Shown: in pieces, positions 8,081 to 15,943 of the stretch | Layout: every line of letters starts with the position of its first letter | Numbering within the stretch: the first letter of the stretch is position 1 | Origin: Vitreoscilla sp. | Lineage (GTDB): Bacteria > Pseudomonadota > Gammaproteobacteria > Burkholderiales > Burkholderiaceae | Assembly (NCBI GenBank): GCA_014378125.1 | Contig: JACMOG010000469.1 | Coordinates: 1 to 18,235 of the forward strand | Direction of reading: 5' to 3' | DNA length: 18,235 bases | Notes under the pieces: generated by a model | Databases searched by the model: none | Told to the model about the DNA's origin: nothing | Seen by the model: only the letters and a program-made list of their open reading frames with translations | Translations under genes and position numbers: made by a program

Positions 8081-10405
8081 TCAGTGCTCGTTGAGGACGA
8101 AGCCGAGCGACAGCGTGGTGGTGTCGCGCAGCGAGGCCACCAGCTCGATCATCGAGGCCATGCACGTCTGGCCCGCACGTGCCACCGAGACGAAGGCGCC
8201 ACTGCGCGCCGCGATCACGCCCGCGTCCGCGCCCACGATGGCCGACGGGGAGTCGATGATGACGTGGTCGAACTTGCCCAGCAGCTCCTTGATCAGGAGA
8301 CCGAAGGCGGGCGATTCCAGCAGTTCGAGAGGATTCGGGGGCGCCACGCCTACCGGCAGCACGAACAGGCTCGGCAGGTCGGCCACCGGCGCGAGCACGC
8401 GGGCGGACAGGCGACCTGCCAGGATGCTGCTGAGGCCGCGCGAGTTGTCGAGGCCGAACAGCTTGTGCAGGCGCGGCGAACGCATGTCGCCATCGATCAG
8501 CAACGTGCGCCTGCCGAGCTGGCTGAACGCGATGGCCAGGTTGGCGGCGAAGAACGTCTTGCCGTCACCGCTGTCGGCGCTCACCACGGCGAGCGCGCGG
8601 CGTTGCGTGTCGTGCTCGGAGCGCCGGATCAGCTGGCTGCGGATGCTGCGGAACGTCTCCGACACGCTCGAGAACGGCGTGGTGGCGGTCACCAGCTCCG
8701 CGTCGAAGCGCTTGCGGCTGTCGAGCGCGTAGGGATAGTGGAACTGGCGGCTGAGGGCCCACATCACGTCGTGGCTGTCCACCATCTTCAGCGCGATCGC
8801 CGACTCGCCGAACAGCATGCCGTGCTCGCGCTGGTGCGCCAGGATGGCCTCGATCTGGTCGGCCTCGAGTCGATGGGTCTCGCGGAAGATCTCGCCGATG
8901 GGAACCTCGCGCACGACGGACTCGGCCCCGTCCATGGCGGCCGCTGCAGGCAACGCCGCAGGAACGGCGGGCTCGGGCGGCACATTGCTGGCGGGGAGCG
9001 CCGGCGGGGCGTACGCGGTCTTCTTCGACGCCATCTCGCGACGGCCGAACAGGCGACCGCCGGGATTGCGCGCCAGGATGCCCAGCAATGGCGTGTCGAG
9101 AGCCGATACCACGTCGGCGGCGGAGCGCACGCGACGATCGAACAGCTCCAGGAGCATCGCCACGCCCACCGCCAGCAACGTGCCGGCGAAGAGGGCCAGC
9201 AGCATGTTCAGGGTCGTGCGCGGCGACGACGGCTTGATCGGCTCGGACGCGGGGTTGAGCACGTACAGGTTGGTCTGCGTCGTGTGGCTTTCGAGCTCGG
9301 TCTGGTTCGCGCGCACGCTGATGCTGTCGTAGGCGCGCTGGGCCGACTCGACGTCGGCCACCAGCACCGCGATCTGGTCGTGCGCCTCCTTCAGTCGCAA
9401 CACCTTCTTGCGCTGGGCCTCGATCGTGGCCTTCATCTGCGCGATGCGACCGTCGTTGATGGTGTTGCTCACCGCGACACCGCCGCTGATGCGAGCGGTC
9501 TCCTGGTCGATCCGCGAGCGGGACTCGGCGATGTTGGCCTTCAACCCGGCAATGGCGGGATTGTTCTCGCCCAGCCGTTGGCTCGCCTCCTTCAACGACG
9601 ACTCCTGGCGCGACAGGTCCACCTTCAGGCCGATGATCAGCGGGCTGGTGATCACGTCCTGGATCTGGCCGGGCGAGTTGCGGGCCTGCGCCTCGCGGCC
9701 GGAGGTTTCGGCGCCCAGGCCCTGCAGCACCACCAGCTCGCTCGCGAGCTGGTTCAGCCGTGAGTTCTCGAGGTCGAGCCGGTCGTCCGTGCCCACGATG
9801 CCCGTGTCGCGCTGGTAGGCCGTGAGCTTCGCGTGGGCCTGCTCGACCTTCGCGCGCAGCTGCGCCTCGCGCTCATCGAAGAACTTTCCGTACTGCCGCG
9901 CCGGGTCCACGCGTAGCTCCAGGCTGACGTCGATGTAGGCCTGCGCGTAGGCGTTGGCGAGCGCGGTCGCGAACTTCGGGTCGGGCGACTTGTAGTTGAT
10001 CGCGATGACGCTGGAATCGCGCGACGGCTTCACGTCGAGGCTCTTGCGCAGCACGTCGGCCAGCCACGTCTCGAAGTTGCCCTGCCCCTCGGTGGCCTGA
10101 CGCCACTGCTCGCGCATCTGCACCGACTCGTTGAGCTTGAGCATGCGCACCACCTGCTGGGACACGCGATCGCTCTGGATCATGTCGACCTGGGTGGCCA
10201 TGTACGCGGGCGAGCTCAGCCCCGGATAGATGATGCCCGCGATCGGATCCGGCGACTTGACGTCCACCAGCACCGCCACGGTGGACAGGTAGCTGCGCGG
10301 CCAAACGGCGTTGACGATGCCCGTGCCGACCACCACCAGGCCGAGCACCAGCAACATGGCTTTCCAGCGGGCGCGAAGGATCGAGAAGAACTGGACGAGT
10401 GTCAT
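8081..10405 (-). CDS. epsG: Fused EpsF-type chain-length determinant and EpsG-type BY-kinase-like ATPase
   Basis: This 774-residue Wzc-like inner-membrane protein would control EPS chain length. Residues 1-425 are a Wzz/EpsF-type unit: TM1 at about 15-35, a long periplasmic coiled-coil part (about 175-375), the proline motif EPIKPSSPR (388-396) and TM2 at about 399-421. A Pro/Ala-rich linker (about 465-490) leads to a GspE-N/MshE-N-like segment, PIGEIFRETHRL to HYPYA (502-560), as found at the start of EpsG proteins. The ATPase follows: Walker A SADSGDGKT (609-617), Walker A' TLLIDGDMRSPR (634-645) and Walker B HVIIDSP (714-720). In relatives epsF and epsG are usually separate genes. The protein stops right after GFVLNEH, without a tyrosine-rich tail; its last tyrosine is Tyr559, so the kinase domain has none. 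The start ATG 10405 gives the normal N-terminus; the gap to epsD is 66 bases. Confidence 0.9.
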   Translation of the reverse strand: MTLVQFFSILRARWKAMLLVLGLVVVGTGIVNAVWPRSYLSTVAVLVDVKSPDPIAGIIYPGLSSPAYMATQVDMIQSDRVSQQVVRMLKLNESVQMREQWRQATEGQGNFETWLADVLRKSLDVKPSRDSSVIAINYKSPDPKFATALANAYAQAYIDVSLELRVDPARQYGKFFDEREAQLRAKVEQAHAKLTAYQRDTGIVGTDDRLDLENSRLNQLASELVVLQGLGAETSGREAQARNSPGQIQDVITSPLIIGLKVDLSRQESSLKEASQRLGENNPAIAGLKANIAESRSRIDQETARISGGVAVSNTINDGRIAQMKATIEAQRKKVLRLKEAHDQIAVLVADVESAQRAYDSISVRANQTELESHTTQTNLYVLNPASEPIKPSSPRTTLNMLLALFAGTLLAVGVAMLLELFDRRVRSAADVVSALDTPLLGILARNPGGRLFGRREMASKKTAYAPPALPASNVPPEPAVPAALPAAAAMDGAESVVREVPIGEIFRETHRLEADQIEAILAHQREHGMLFGESAIALKMVDSHDVMWALSRQFHYPYALDSRKRFDAELVTATTPFSSVSETFRSIRSQLIRRSEHDTQRRALAVVSADSGDGKTFFAANLAIAFSQLGRRTLLIDGDMRSPRLHKLFGLDNSRGLSSILAGRLSARVLAPVADLPSLFVLPVGVAPPNPLELLESPAFGLLIKELLGKFDHVIIDSPSAIVGADAGVIAARSGAFVSVARAGQTCMASMIELVASLRDTTTLSLGFVLNEH

Positions 10406-10471
10406 GGAATGTCGAGCCGAGGTTGTCGCGCGAGGCGCCGCGGATGCAACGCCGTTCAGTGGGAGGAACCG

Positions 10472-11398
10472 CTAGTTGAGGCTGCCGGAGGCGGCCGCCG
10501 AAGCCGCGCCGACAACCGTCGACGCCGCCCCGGCCGGCGCGCTGGCGGCCAGGTCCGTGTACTTTCCGAAGTACGCGACCTTGGCCGTTGCGTGCAGCGA
10601 TGCGAGCTCCTTCTGGATGGCTTGGCGCTTGCTCTGGGTGCCCAGGTACGCCAGGATCGCCGGCCGCGCCTTGTCCTCGGCGACCGGGCTTTCCTGGGCC
10701 GCGAGAAGCATGAGGATGCGCAGGCCGTCGCCGTTCGAAACGATCACGCCCTGGCCCACCTTCAGCTGCGCAACGCGCGCGAGCAGCGCCTGCGGCACGT
10801 TCTCGGCCGGCAGCGTGGTCTGCGTCGAGTGCACCGGGATCTGGCGAGTCTTCAGGTAGTCGGCGATCTCCGGCGCGGACTTCAGCTGCGTGAGGTCGGC
10901 CTCCATCTTCTTGATCTGTGCCGCGGGCGCGTCCACCGTCAGCTCCTGGAACGTGTAGATGCGCCGCTGGCTGAACAGCGCCGGATTGGCGTCGAAATAG
11001 GCCTGGATGTCCTTGTCCGCCGGCTTGCCCGCGCCGTCGGCGATACGGCTGACATAGGCGTTGACGATCAGTTCGCGCTTCATCGCCTCGATGTTCTGCA
11101 TCACGCGCTCGTCGCGATCGAGCTTCAGGTCGTGCGCCTTCTGCAGCACGATCGCCTGTTCGACCAGCCCCGACACGGCCTGGCGACTCGCGCCTTCGAC
11201 CTGCTCCGGCTTGAGGTTGGCCTGGCGTTCGAGCGCATGGTTGACCTGCGTCTCGGTGATCTCGTCGCCGCCGACCGTGGCCACCACCTGCGAGTCGCCG
11301 GTGCCTGCGCCGCCGCAGGCCACCAGAGTGGCCGTGCAACACGCCGCCAGCGCGCCAACGAGCTTGCGCGGCATCGCTGCGTGGAAGCCGATCGTCAT
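10472..11398 (-). CDS. epsD: EpsD-family peptidyl-prolyl cis-trans isomerase lipoprotein
   Basis: This 308-residue periplasmic SurA/parvulin-like protein is first in the operon. A lipoprotein signal runs from residue 1 to the lipobox LVAC (25-28, lipidated Cys28). VVATVGGDEITETQVNHALE (38-57) matches the N-terminal chaperone segment of SurA-type proteins. The parvulin-like part covers about 142-240, with LFSQRRIYTFQELTV (141-155) and LKVGQGVIVSNGDGLRILML (212-231). The C-terminus (about 284-308) is an Ala/Ser/Gly-rich tail. It probably helps fold or assemble envelope components of EPS export; catalytic isomerase activity is a family prediction only. ATG 11398 was chosen because GAGAGGGG lies 7 bases upstream and a proper signal peptide follows; in-frame starts further upstream give Arg-rich sequence without a signal. 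Confidence 0.88.
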   Translation of the reverse strand: MTIGFHAAMPRKLVGALAACCTATLVACGGAGTGDSQVVATVGGDEITETQVNHALERQANLKPEQVEGASRQAVSGLVEQAIVLQKAHDLKLDRDERVMQNIEAMKRELIVNAYVSRIADGAGKPADKDIQAYFDANPALFSQRRIYTFQELTVDAPAAQIKKMEADLTQLKSAPEIADYLKTRQIPVHSTQTTLPAENVPQALLARVAQLKVGQGVIVSNGDGLRILMLLAAQESPVAEDKARPAILAYLGTQSKRQAIQKELASLHATAKVAYFGKYTDLAASAPAGAASTVVGAASAAASGSLN

Positions 11399-11405
11399 GT
11401 GGGAA

Positions 11406-11413
11406 CCCCTCTC
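11406..11413 (-). promoter_or_regulatory. Ribosome binding site of epsD
   Basis: GAGAGGGG on the minus strand lies 7 bases before the ATG at 11398. It decides between this start and longer in-frame alternatives. Confidence 0.6.
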
Positions 11414-11517
11414 GGCGTGGACGCCGTCCATCTTGTTGAGCGATGCACCATCGCGGCGCCGCTGCGTCAATGCGGCCTGCCATGGTTCGGGTGGCGCAGC
11501 ACCCGTCAAGGTTTCGC

Positions 11518-11545
11518 AGTCTAGGTAGGAGGTATGACAATTCAA
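11518..11545 (-). promoter_or_regulatory. Possible sigma70-type promoter for the EPS operon
   Basis: Read on the minus strand, TTGAAT (11545-11540) and TAGACT (11523-11518) are separated by 16 bases, each matching 4 of 6 consensus positions. A transcript would start near 11510 and carry a leader of about 110 bases before epsD. The match is weak and is based on reading the sequence by eye. Confidence 0.25.
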
Positions 11546-11843
11546 TGGGCTCGCGCGACGGTTGGCGCTGCTACGAAGCCCGTGCGAAGACCGGATCGCG
11601 GGAGCATTTCGAGCTCCCTGCACTCGCACGTCTCGGCGAGCACGCGTCCGTCGGGAACGGCGTGCGAGATAGGCCGTTCGGACTACACAGGTCGTCGCAA
11701 GGGAGCGTTGGTCTCAACGGACTACTCAACAAGGGGTCGGCCTGCGATCCGCAGGTCACACGCCGCCGATATCGTTTCCTCACCAAATCGGGGGAGCCCG
11801 GACGCCACGCTGCCGCAGCGACCGGCGCCGGCCCCACCGATCA

Positions 11844-11850
11844 AGAGGAG
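11844..11850 (+). promoter_or_regulatory. Ribosome binding site deciding the start of the 11860 gene
   Basis: AGAGGAG lies 9 bases before ATG 11860. The reading frame is open upstream to about 11443, but only this ATG has a well-placed Shine-Dalgarno sequence and protein-like sequence after it. Confidence 0.6.
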
Positions 11851-11859
11851 ACCGATCCC

Positions 11860-12741
11860 ATGCTTTCGATCAATGACGCCCCGCTGCTGTCGGTGGCCGG
11901 CGACGTCCGCTTCGATGTCGTCGTCGGCGACGCCGTGCGCCGCCGGATCAAGCCGTTGCGCATCTGGTCGCGCCAGCTGCGCCACGGCATCGGGCTGCGC
12001 GGACCGGCACATGCGCTGCTGGCGGATTCGCACGGCGTATGGGCCTGGATGCCCGGCGATCGATACGCGGTGGCCACGCGCCATGCCTGCGTGCGCGAGT
12101 GGATGCGGACGCACGCAGGCGCGGACGTGCGCCTGTGGGTCTCGGCCGACCTGACCCAGAGCATCGAGGATCTCGCAGCCTTGACGCCGCATGGCGATGC
12201 AGCGCTGCGCTCGCAGGCGCGGCAGGCCTTTGTCGATCGCCATGGCGACGCCGCCGCCGCCTGGCCGCTGGCCGTGTGGGAGAACCCCGTGGCGCGCGGC
12301 GTGGTGGCCCTGGCCGGCATCGACCTGGATGCGCTGCGCCGCCACGCCGCACAGAGCGACGTGCGCATCCGCTCGGTGGAACCCTGGTGGCACCACGCCG
12401 CGCTCGAGGCCAGGCGTTGCGTGCCGCAACTGCACAAGGCACCGATCGGCAGCATCTGCGTGGTCGAGGGCCGCGCCGCGGCATGGATCACGTTGTCGCA
12501 AGGCGTGATGAGCCATGTGCGCCGCTGCGTGCTCGAGGACGCCAACGTCGCCTCGCTGCGTGCAACGATGGTGCGCATGGGGGCCGACCGCAAGCTCGAC
12601 GATGCCCTCACCGTCATCCTGGGACACGGCCTGACCGACGGCGGCGTCACAAGCTCGCTGCGCGCGCTGGTGCTGGGCCGGCTGGACGGCGCGCAGCCTC
12701 CGCAATGGCTGCGTCCGAGCACCCAGGTCGAAGTGCATTGA
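11860..12741 (+). CDS. Conserved-looking soluble protein of unknown function
   Basis: I do not recognise the family with confidence. The product is 293 residues with no signal peptide and no convincing membrane segment. Tryptophan- and histidine-rich pieces stand out: RIWSRQLRHGIGLRGP (34-49), DSHGVWAWMPGDRYAV (56-71) and RIRSVEPWWHHAALEARR (169-186). GSICVVEGRAAAWITLSQGVMSHVRR (197-222) alternates strands and turns. The layout, two halves with an LAGIDLDALRRHA segment (151-163) between them, is loosely reminiscent of degenerate PilM/GspL-type actin-like proteins reported in betaproteobacteria; that is a weak impression only. Codon use is strongly GC-biased and typical of a real gene. It is transcribed away from the EPS operon and toward the beta-helix lipoprotein gene, with 223 bases before the latter, and is followed by a terminator-like hairpin, so it may be monocistronic. 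Confidence 0.75.
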   Translation: MLSINDAPLLSVAGDVRFDVVVGDAVRRRIKPLRIWSRQLRHGIGLRGPAHALLADSHGVWAWMPGDRYAVATRHACVREWMRTHAGADVRLWVSADLTQSIEDLAALTPHGDAALRSQARQAFVDRHGDAAAAWPLAVWENPVARGVVALAGIDLDALRRHAAQSDVRIRSVEPWWHHAALEARRCVPQLHKAPIGSICVVEGRAAAWITLSQGVMSHVRRCVLEDANVASLRATMVRMGADRKLDDALTVILGHGLTDGGVTSSLRALVLGRLDGAQPPQWLRPSTQVEVH

Positions 12742-12749
12742 GCCGCGCG

Positions 12750-12784
12750 CCGGGCCGAGCGGTACTGATCGCCCGACGGCCCGG
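12750..12784 (+). terminator. Terminator-like hairpin after the unknown gene
   Basis: Perfect 8-base arms CCGGGCCG (12750-12757) and CGGCCCGG (12777-12784) enclose a 19-base loop, starting 8 bases after the stop codon. No T-run follows, so if it terminates transcription it does so without the classic U-tract. Confidence 0.35.
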
Positions 12785-12865
12785 GTGCGGTACCGTGCAC
12801 GCGCTTGACCGCGCGCGCGGAACTGGCTCCGGAACCCGGCCAATTTCCAAGGCAGACAGGCTCAA

Positions 12866-12889
12866 GTTCTCGCGAATTCGCACGAGAAC
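12866..12889. promoter_or_regulatory. Inverted repeat upstream of the beta-helix lipoprotein gene
   Basis: Perfect 7-base arms GTTCTCG (12866-12872) and CGAGAAC (12883-12889) flank a 10-base spacer that itself contains the palindrome CGAATTCG. It lies 75 bases before the lipoprotein start codon. The size and symmetry suit a dimeric repressor or activator site, but no regulator is identified. Confidence 0.35.
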
Positions 12890-12891
12890 AA

Positions 12892-12920
12892 GGCAGGCCC
12901 GTGCGTTGCGCGCGCCTGCC
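12892..12920. repeat. Second inverted repeat, immediately downstream of the first
   Basis: Arms GGCAGGC (12892-12898) and GCCTGCC (12914-12920) are perfectly complementary across a 15-base spacer. It starts 2 bases after the first inverted repeat and ends 44 bases before the lipoprotein ATG. It could form an RNA hairpin in the leader or be a second protein site. Confidence 0.3.
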
Positions 12921-12964
12921 GTTTCCGCCAGGCATCTCGTGCGGCGATTCGTTCGACCGCGTCG

Positions 12965-15880
12965 ATGCCCTCCTCTCCGAAGCCATGCACGTCGCTGCGT
13001 GCTGTCTCCGCCCTGCTGCTGTGCGCCTGTCTCGCCGCGTGCGGCGGCGGCGGCGGCGACACGGCCCCTCTCGCATCCGCGCCCGCGCAGAGCGGCGGTG
13101 CGAGCAGTCCTGGCAACGTCGGCCAGGGCGCGAGCGGCGCGGCCGGTTCCGCCAGCGGCGCGCCGGGCAATGGTTCGTCCGTGGGCATCTCGGATGCGGT
13201 GGGCACCGTGCGCGCACTGAGCGTCAGCGCCATGCTGGCGCTGGGCCTGCCCGTGACACCTCAGGTAGCGCCGCCGCTCGCGGTTGCGGCGACGCGCGTG
13301 TTCCACGTCGACAGCACGCTGGGTACCGACACCAACGACGGCCTGTCCGCGACCGCCGCCAACGGCAGCGGGCCGTGGCGTTCGCTCGGCCGTCTGGCGA
13401 CGGCCGGCCTGGCAGCGGGCGACCGCATCGAACTCGCCTGCGGAGGCGTATGGCACGAGACATTGCGACTCGCATCGGACGGCGCCGCCGGCACGCCCAT
13501 CGTCGTCACGCAGCCCGCGACTGGCTGCACTGCGTTGCCCAGCATCGACGGCAGCATCACTCTGGCGCCGTCCGCCTGGTCGGCGTACCAGGGCCACATC
13601 TGGCGCGCGCCGCTCGCCGCCAGTCCCCTGCAACTGTTCGCCACGACCGGCAACTTCACGGTGGCGCACTTCCCGAACAACGCCGACGTCGTGGCTGACC
13701 CCGGTTCGCCCTACCTGGCCCTGGCCGCAGACAGCAGCGGTGCCGTGCTCACCACCGGCGGCGACCTCGAGCTGCCCGCCGGCGCCACGCTGGACGCCAC
13801 GACGCGCGTGCACCTGCGCACCAATGCGTGGTTGCTGGAGGAGTCGAACGTCGCCGCGTTCGACGGTACGCACATCACGCTCGCGAAGGCGCCGACGTAC
13901 ACCGTGCGCAGCGGCTGGGGCTATTTCCTCACGGGCCAGCTCTGGATGCTGCGCGCCGCGGGCCAGTGGTGGTACGACCCCGCCGCGCAGCAGCTCTACG
14001 CGTGGATGCCCGATTCCGCCGCGCCGACCGCGCCCGTGGGCCTGAGCACCCTGCCCGTCGGCATCGACCTGCAGGGCCGCAGCCACGTGGTGATCGACGG
14101 CATCGCCGTCCACGGCACGGGCCTGGGCGTGGATGCCCGCGCCACCACCGACGTCACGCTACGCAACATGTTGGTGGAAGACATCGCGGACATCGGCATC
14201 GACGTCGCCGGCAGCAATCACGATATCGTGGAGAACAACGGCATCGCCCGCACGGGCACCGACGCGATCACGGGCTGGGGTGGCGCGATGGATCCGCTGC
14301 TCGCCGACTCGGCGGGGCTCACCGCGCGCGACAACGTGATCCGCGACAGCGGAGTGCGGCTGGACGGCGACCACGTGACGAGTCTTCCCCGCCGTTCGCT
14401 GGCGGCGCTGTTCATCGGCATCAACTCGAGCGCGACCGGCAACATCATCGTCAACGCGGGCTACCACGGCATCGTCACCCAGACCGGCGCGACGGTGACC
14501 AACAACTTCGTCTATGGCGCGTGCAGCGTGCAGGACGACTGCGGCGGGATCTACACGGGTCGCGTGAACAACGGCGCGCAGATCGTCGGAAACACCGTGA
14601 TCCACTCGCGCGGATCGCTGTTCGGCCAGCCCACGGGCGCTCGCAACACCTCGGCGCAGGGGATCTACATCGACGACCTCGGCTCGGACGTGCTGATCCG
14701 TTCCAACACGGTCGTCGATACCGACTACGGTATCCAGCTGCACAACACGGCGCGCAACTCCCTGCAGTCGAATCGGCTGTTCGCCAACCGGCGTGCCCAG
14801 ATCTGGATGCAGGAGGACTCCAACAGTGTCACCGCCAACGGCGACATGACCGGCAACGTCGTCAACGGCAACCAGGTCGCGCCCGTCGCGCCGACATCGG
14901 TGGGCCTGCTGCTCACCTCGAGCTTCGCGAACACCGCCGCCTTCGGCACGTTCACGTCCAACCGGTTCTACGACCGCATCTCGGCGACGGTGGCAGCCAA
15001 CAGCGCGACGCAGGGCAGCCAGGCGCTCGGCTTCGGCGCCTGGAGCGGCTCGACCGGCGACGGCTCGGCCCAGCCCGTCGATGCCCAGGGCATGGCCGTC
15101 AGCAGCGGCGGCTACGCGGCCTACGTACCCACGGGCGGCAACATCGTTCCCAACGGATCCCTGCAGGGCGACAACACCGGCTGGAACATCTGGAACGAGT
15201 CGGCGCCGGCCGGACAGATGACGCGCACCTACTGTCCGGCCGGTACCTGCCTGCAGTTCGCCGCCGGCAGCTCGTCGGGCATCCTGTCTTCGCCCGGCTT
15301 CGCGCTTCGACAAGGCGCCTGGTATCGCATCACCATGGACGTCGCGATGCCCGCCGACGGGACAACGGTGCCGCTGGTCGTGCGCCGGGGCTCGGGCGAC
15401 TACGCGACGCTCAGCGATCGCGACCTGTCGTTCAAGGCCGATCACGCGTGGAGCCGGCACAGCGCCGTCTTCCAGGCGACCCAGACGGTGGCCGGCGCGG
15501 GAGCACGTGTCGACCTCGACCGGATCTGGAGCGGCCAGAGCGTGCAGGTGAGCCACCTGGAAATCGTCGAGATCAACCCGGATGCGACCGCGCAGATGTC
15601 CAGCGTGGTGGTCAACGCGGCCGCGACGCCGCTGAGCGCCGGTTGCCCGATGTCGGCCTCCCAGCCGTCGCTGTGCTCGCAGTTGTTCGACCTCGCCACG
15701 TCGCGTCTGGTGACCTTTCCGCTGACGGTGCCGCCGCGTTCGGCCGTGATCCTCTATGTCCAGAATCCGGCGCTGGTCGACAGCGACGGCGACGGCATTC
15801 CCGACTCGCAGGATGCCTGTGCCGACACTCCCCGGGGTGCACCGGTGGACGCGACCGGCTGTCCGCTGACGTCGGGCTGA
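12965..15880 (+). CDS. Right-handed parallel beta-helix lipoprotein with TSP3-like C-terminus
   Basis: This 971-residue secreted lipoprotein is a candidate EPS-acting lyase, epimerase or hydrolase. The signal ends in lipobox LAAC (23-26) followed by five glycines and a Gly/Ser/Ala-rich linker to about residue 75. A pectate-lyase-like opening follows: FHVDSTLGTDTNDGLSATAA, then GPWRSLGRLATAGLAAGDRI and a GTPIVVTQPA strand. Beta-helix repeats span about 369-645 with regular N-x-V/I rungs (VTLRNMLVEDI, ATGNIIVNAGYHGIV, AQIVGNTVIHS, VLIRSNTVVDTDYGIQL) and a DDCGGIYTG turn. About 725-872 resembles a beta-sandwich carbohydrate-binding domain (NGSLQGDNTGWNIWNES onward). The last 33 residues (939-971) begin DSDGDGIPDSQDACADT, a thrombospondin type 3-like calcium motif. 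No Shine-Dalgarno is obvious; ATG 12965 was chosen because it starts the signal peptide. Catalytic residues cannot be assigned by eye. Confidence 0.88.
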   Translation: MPSSPKPCTSLRAVSALLLCACLAACGGGGGDTAPLASAPAQSGGASSPGNVGQGASGAAGSASGAPGNGSSVGISDAVGTVRALSVSAMLALGLPVTPQVAPPLAVAATRVFHVDSTLGTDTNDGLSATAANGSGPWRSLGRLATAGLAAGDRIELACGGVWHETLRLASDGAAGTPIVVTQPATGCTALPSIDGSITLAPSAWSAYQGHIWRAPLAASPLQLFATTGNFTVAHFPNNADVVADPGSPYLALAADSSGAVLTTGGDLELPAGATLDATTRVHLRTNAWLLEESNVAAFDGTHITLAKAPTYTVRSGWGYFLTGQLWMLRAAGQWWYDPAAQQLYAWMPDSAAPTAPVGLSTLPVGIDLQGRSHVVIDGIAVHGTGLGVDARATTDVTLRNMLVEDIADIGIDVAGSNHDIVENNGIARTGTDAITGWGGAMDPLLADSAGLTARDNVIRDSGVRLDGDHVTSLPRRSLAALFIGINSSATGNIIVNAGYHGIVTQTGATVTNNFVYGACSVQDDCGGIYTGRVNNGAQIVGNTVIHSRGSLFGQPTGARNTSAQGIYIDDLGSDVLIRSNTVVDTDYGIQLHNTARNSLQSNRLFANRRAQIWMQEDSNSVTANGDMTGNVVNGNQVAPVAPTSVGLLLTSSFANTAAFGTFTSNRFYDRISATVAANSATQGSQALGFGAWSGSTGDGSAQPVDAQGMAVSSGGYAAYVPTGGNIVPNGSLQGDNTGWNIWNESAPAGQMTRTYCPAGTCLQFAAGSSSGILSSPGFALRQGAWYRITMDVAMPADGTTVPLVVRRGSGDYATLSDRDLSFKADHAWSRHSAVFQATQTVAGAGARVDLDRIWSGQSVQVSHLEIVEINPDATAQMSSVVVNAAATPLSAGCPMSASQPSLCSQLFDLATSRLVTFPLTVPPRSAVILYVQNPALVDSDGDGIPDSQDACADTPRGAPVDATGCPLTSG

Positions 15881-15885
15881 CAGCC

Positions 15886-15931
15886 CCAGGCGCGGCCAGA
15901 CTTGCAGCGGTTGCAGCAGCGGCCGCCCTGG
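15886..15931 (+). terminator. Terminator-like stem-loop after the beta-helix lipoprotein gene
   Basis: The left arm (15886-15897) and right arm (15921-15931) form an 11-base-pair stem with one bulged base: CCAGG pairs with CCTGG and GCGGCC with GGCCGC. It begins 5 bases after the stop codon. There is no T-run after it. Confidence 0.4.
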
Positions 15932-15943
15932 TAAGCTTGCGCC

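Larger units (their letters stand above)
11399..11859. other. Divergent intergenic region between epsD and the plus-strand unknown gene
   Basis: These 461 bases separate two divergent genes and should hold both promoters. Open reading frames cross it on both strands, but their translations are Arg/Ser-rich with no family resemblance, so I treat it as non-coding. An AGGAGG (11527-11532, plus strand) sits only one base before an ATG at 11534, too close to act as a normal ribosome binding site for that codon. No clear sigma54 element (TGGCAC-N5-TTGC) was found on either strand. Confidence 0.5.

Noticed and set aside
11534..12154. A plus-strand frame starting right after AGGAGG at 11527
   Set aside because: The spacing to the ATG is one base, the product is Arg/Ser/Pro-rich, and it runs out of frame through the gene at 11860.
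11399..12964. A sigma54 (TGGCAC-N5-TTGC) promoter, as known for some PEP-CTERM/EPS genes
   Set aside because: Several TGGC words occur, but none has a GC at the required -12 spacing.
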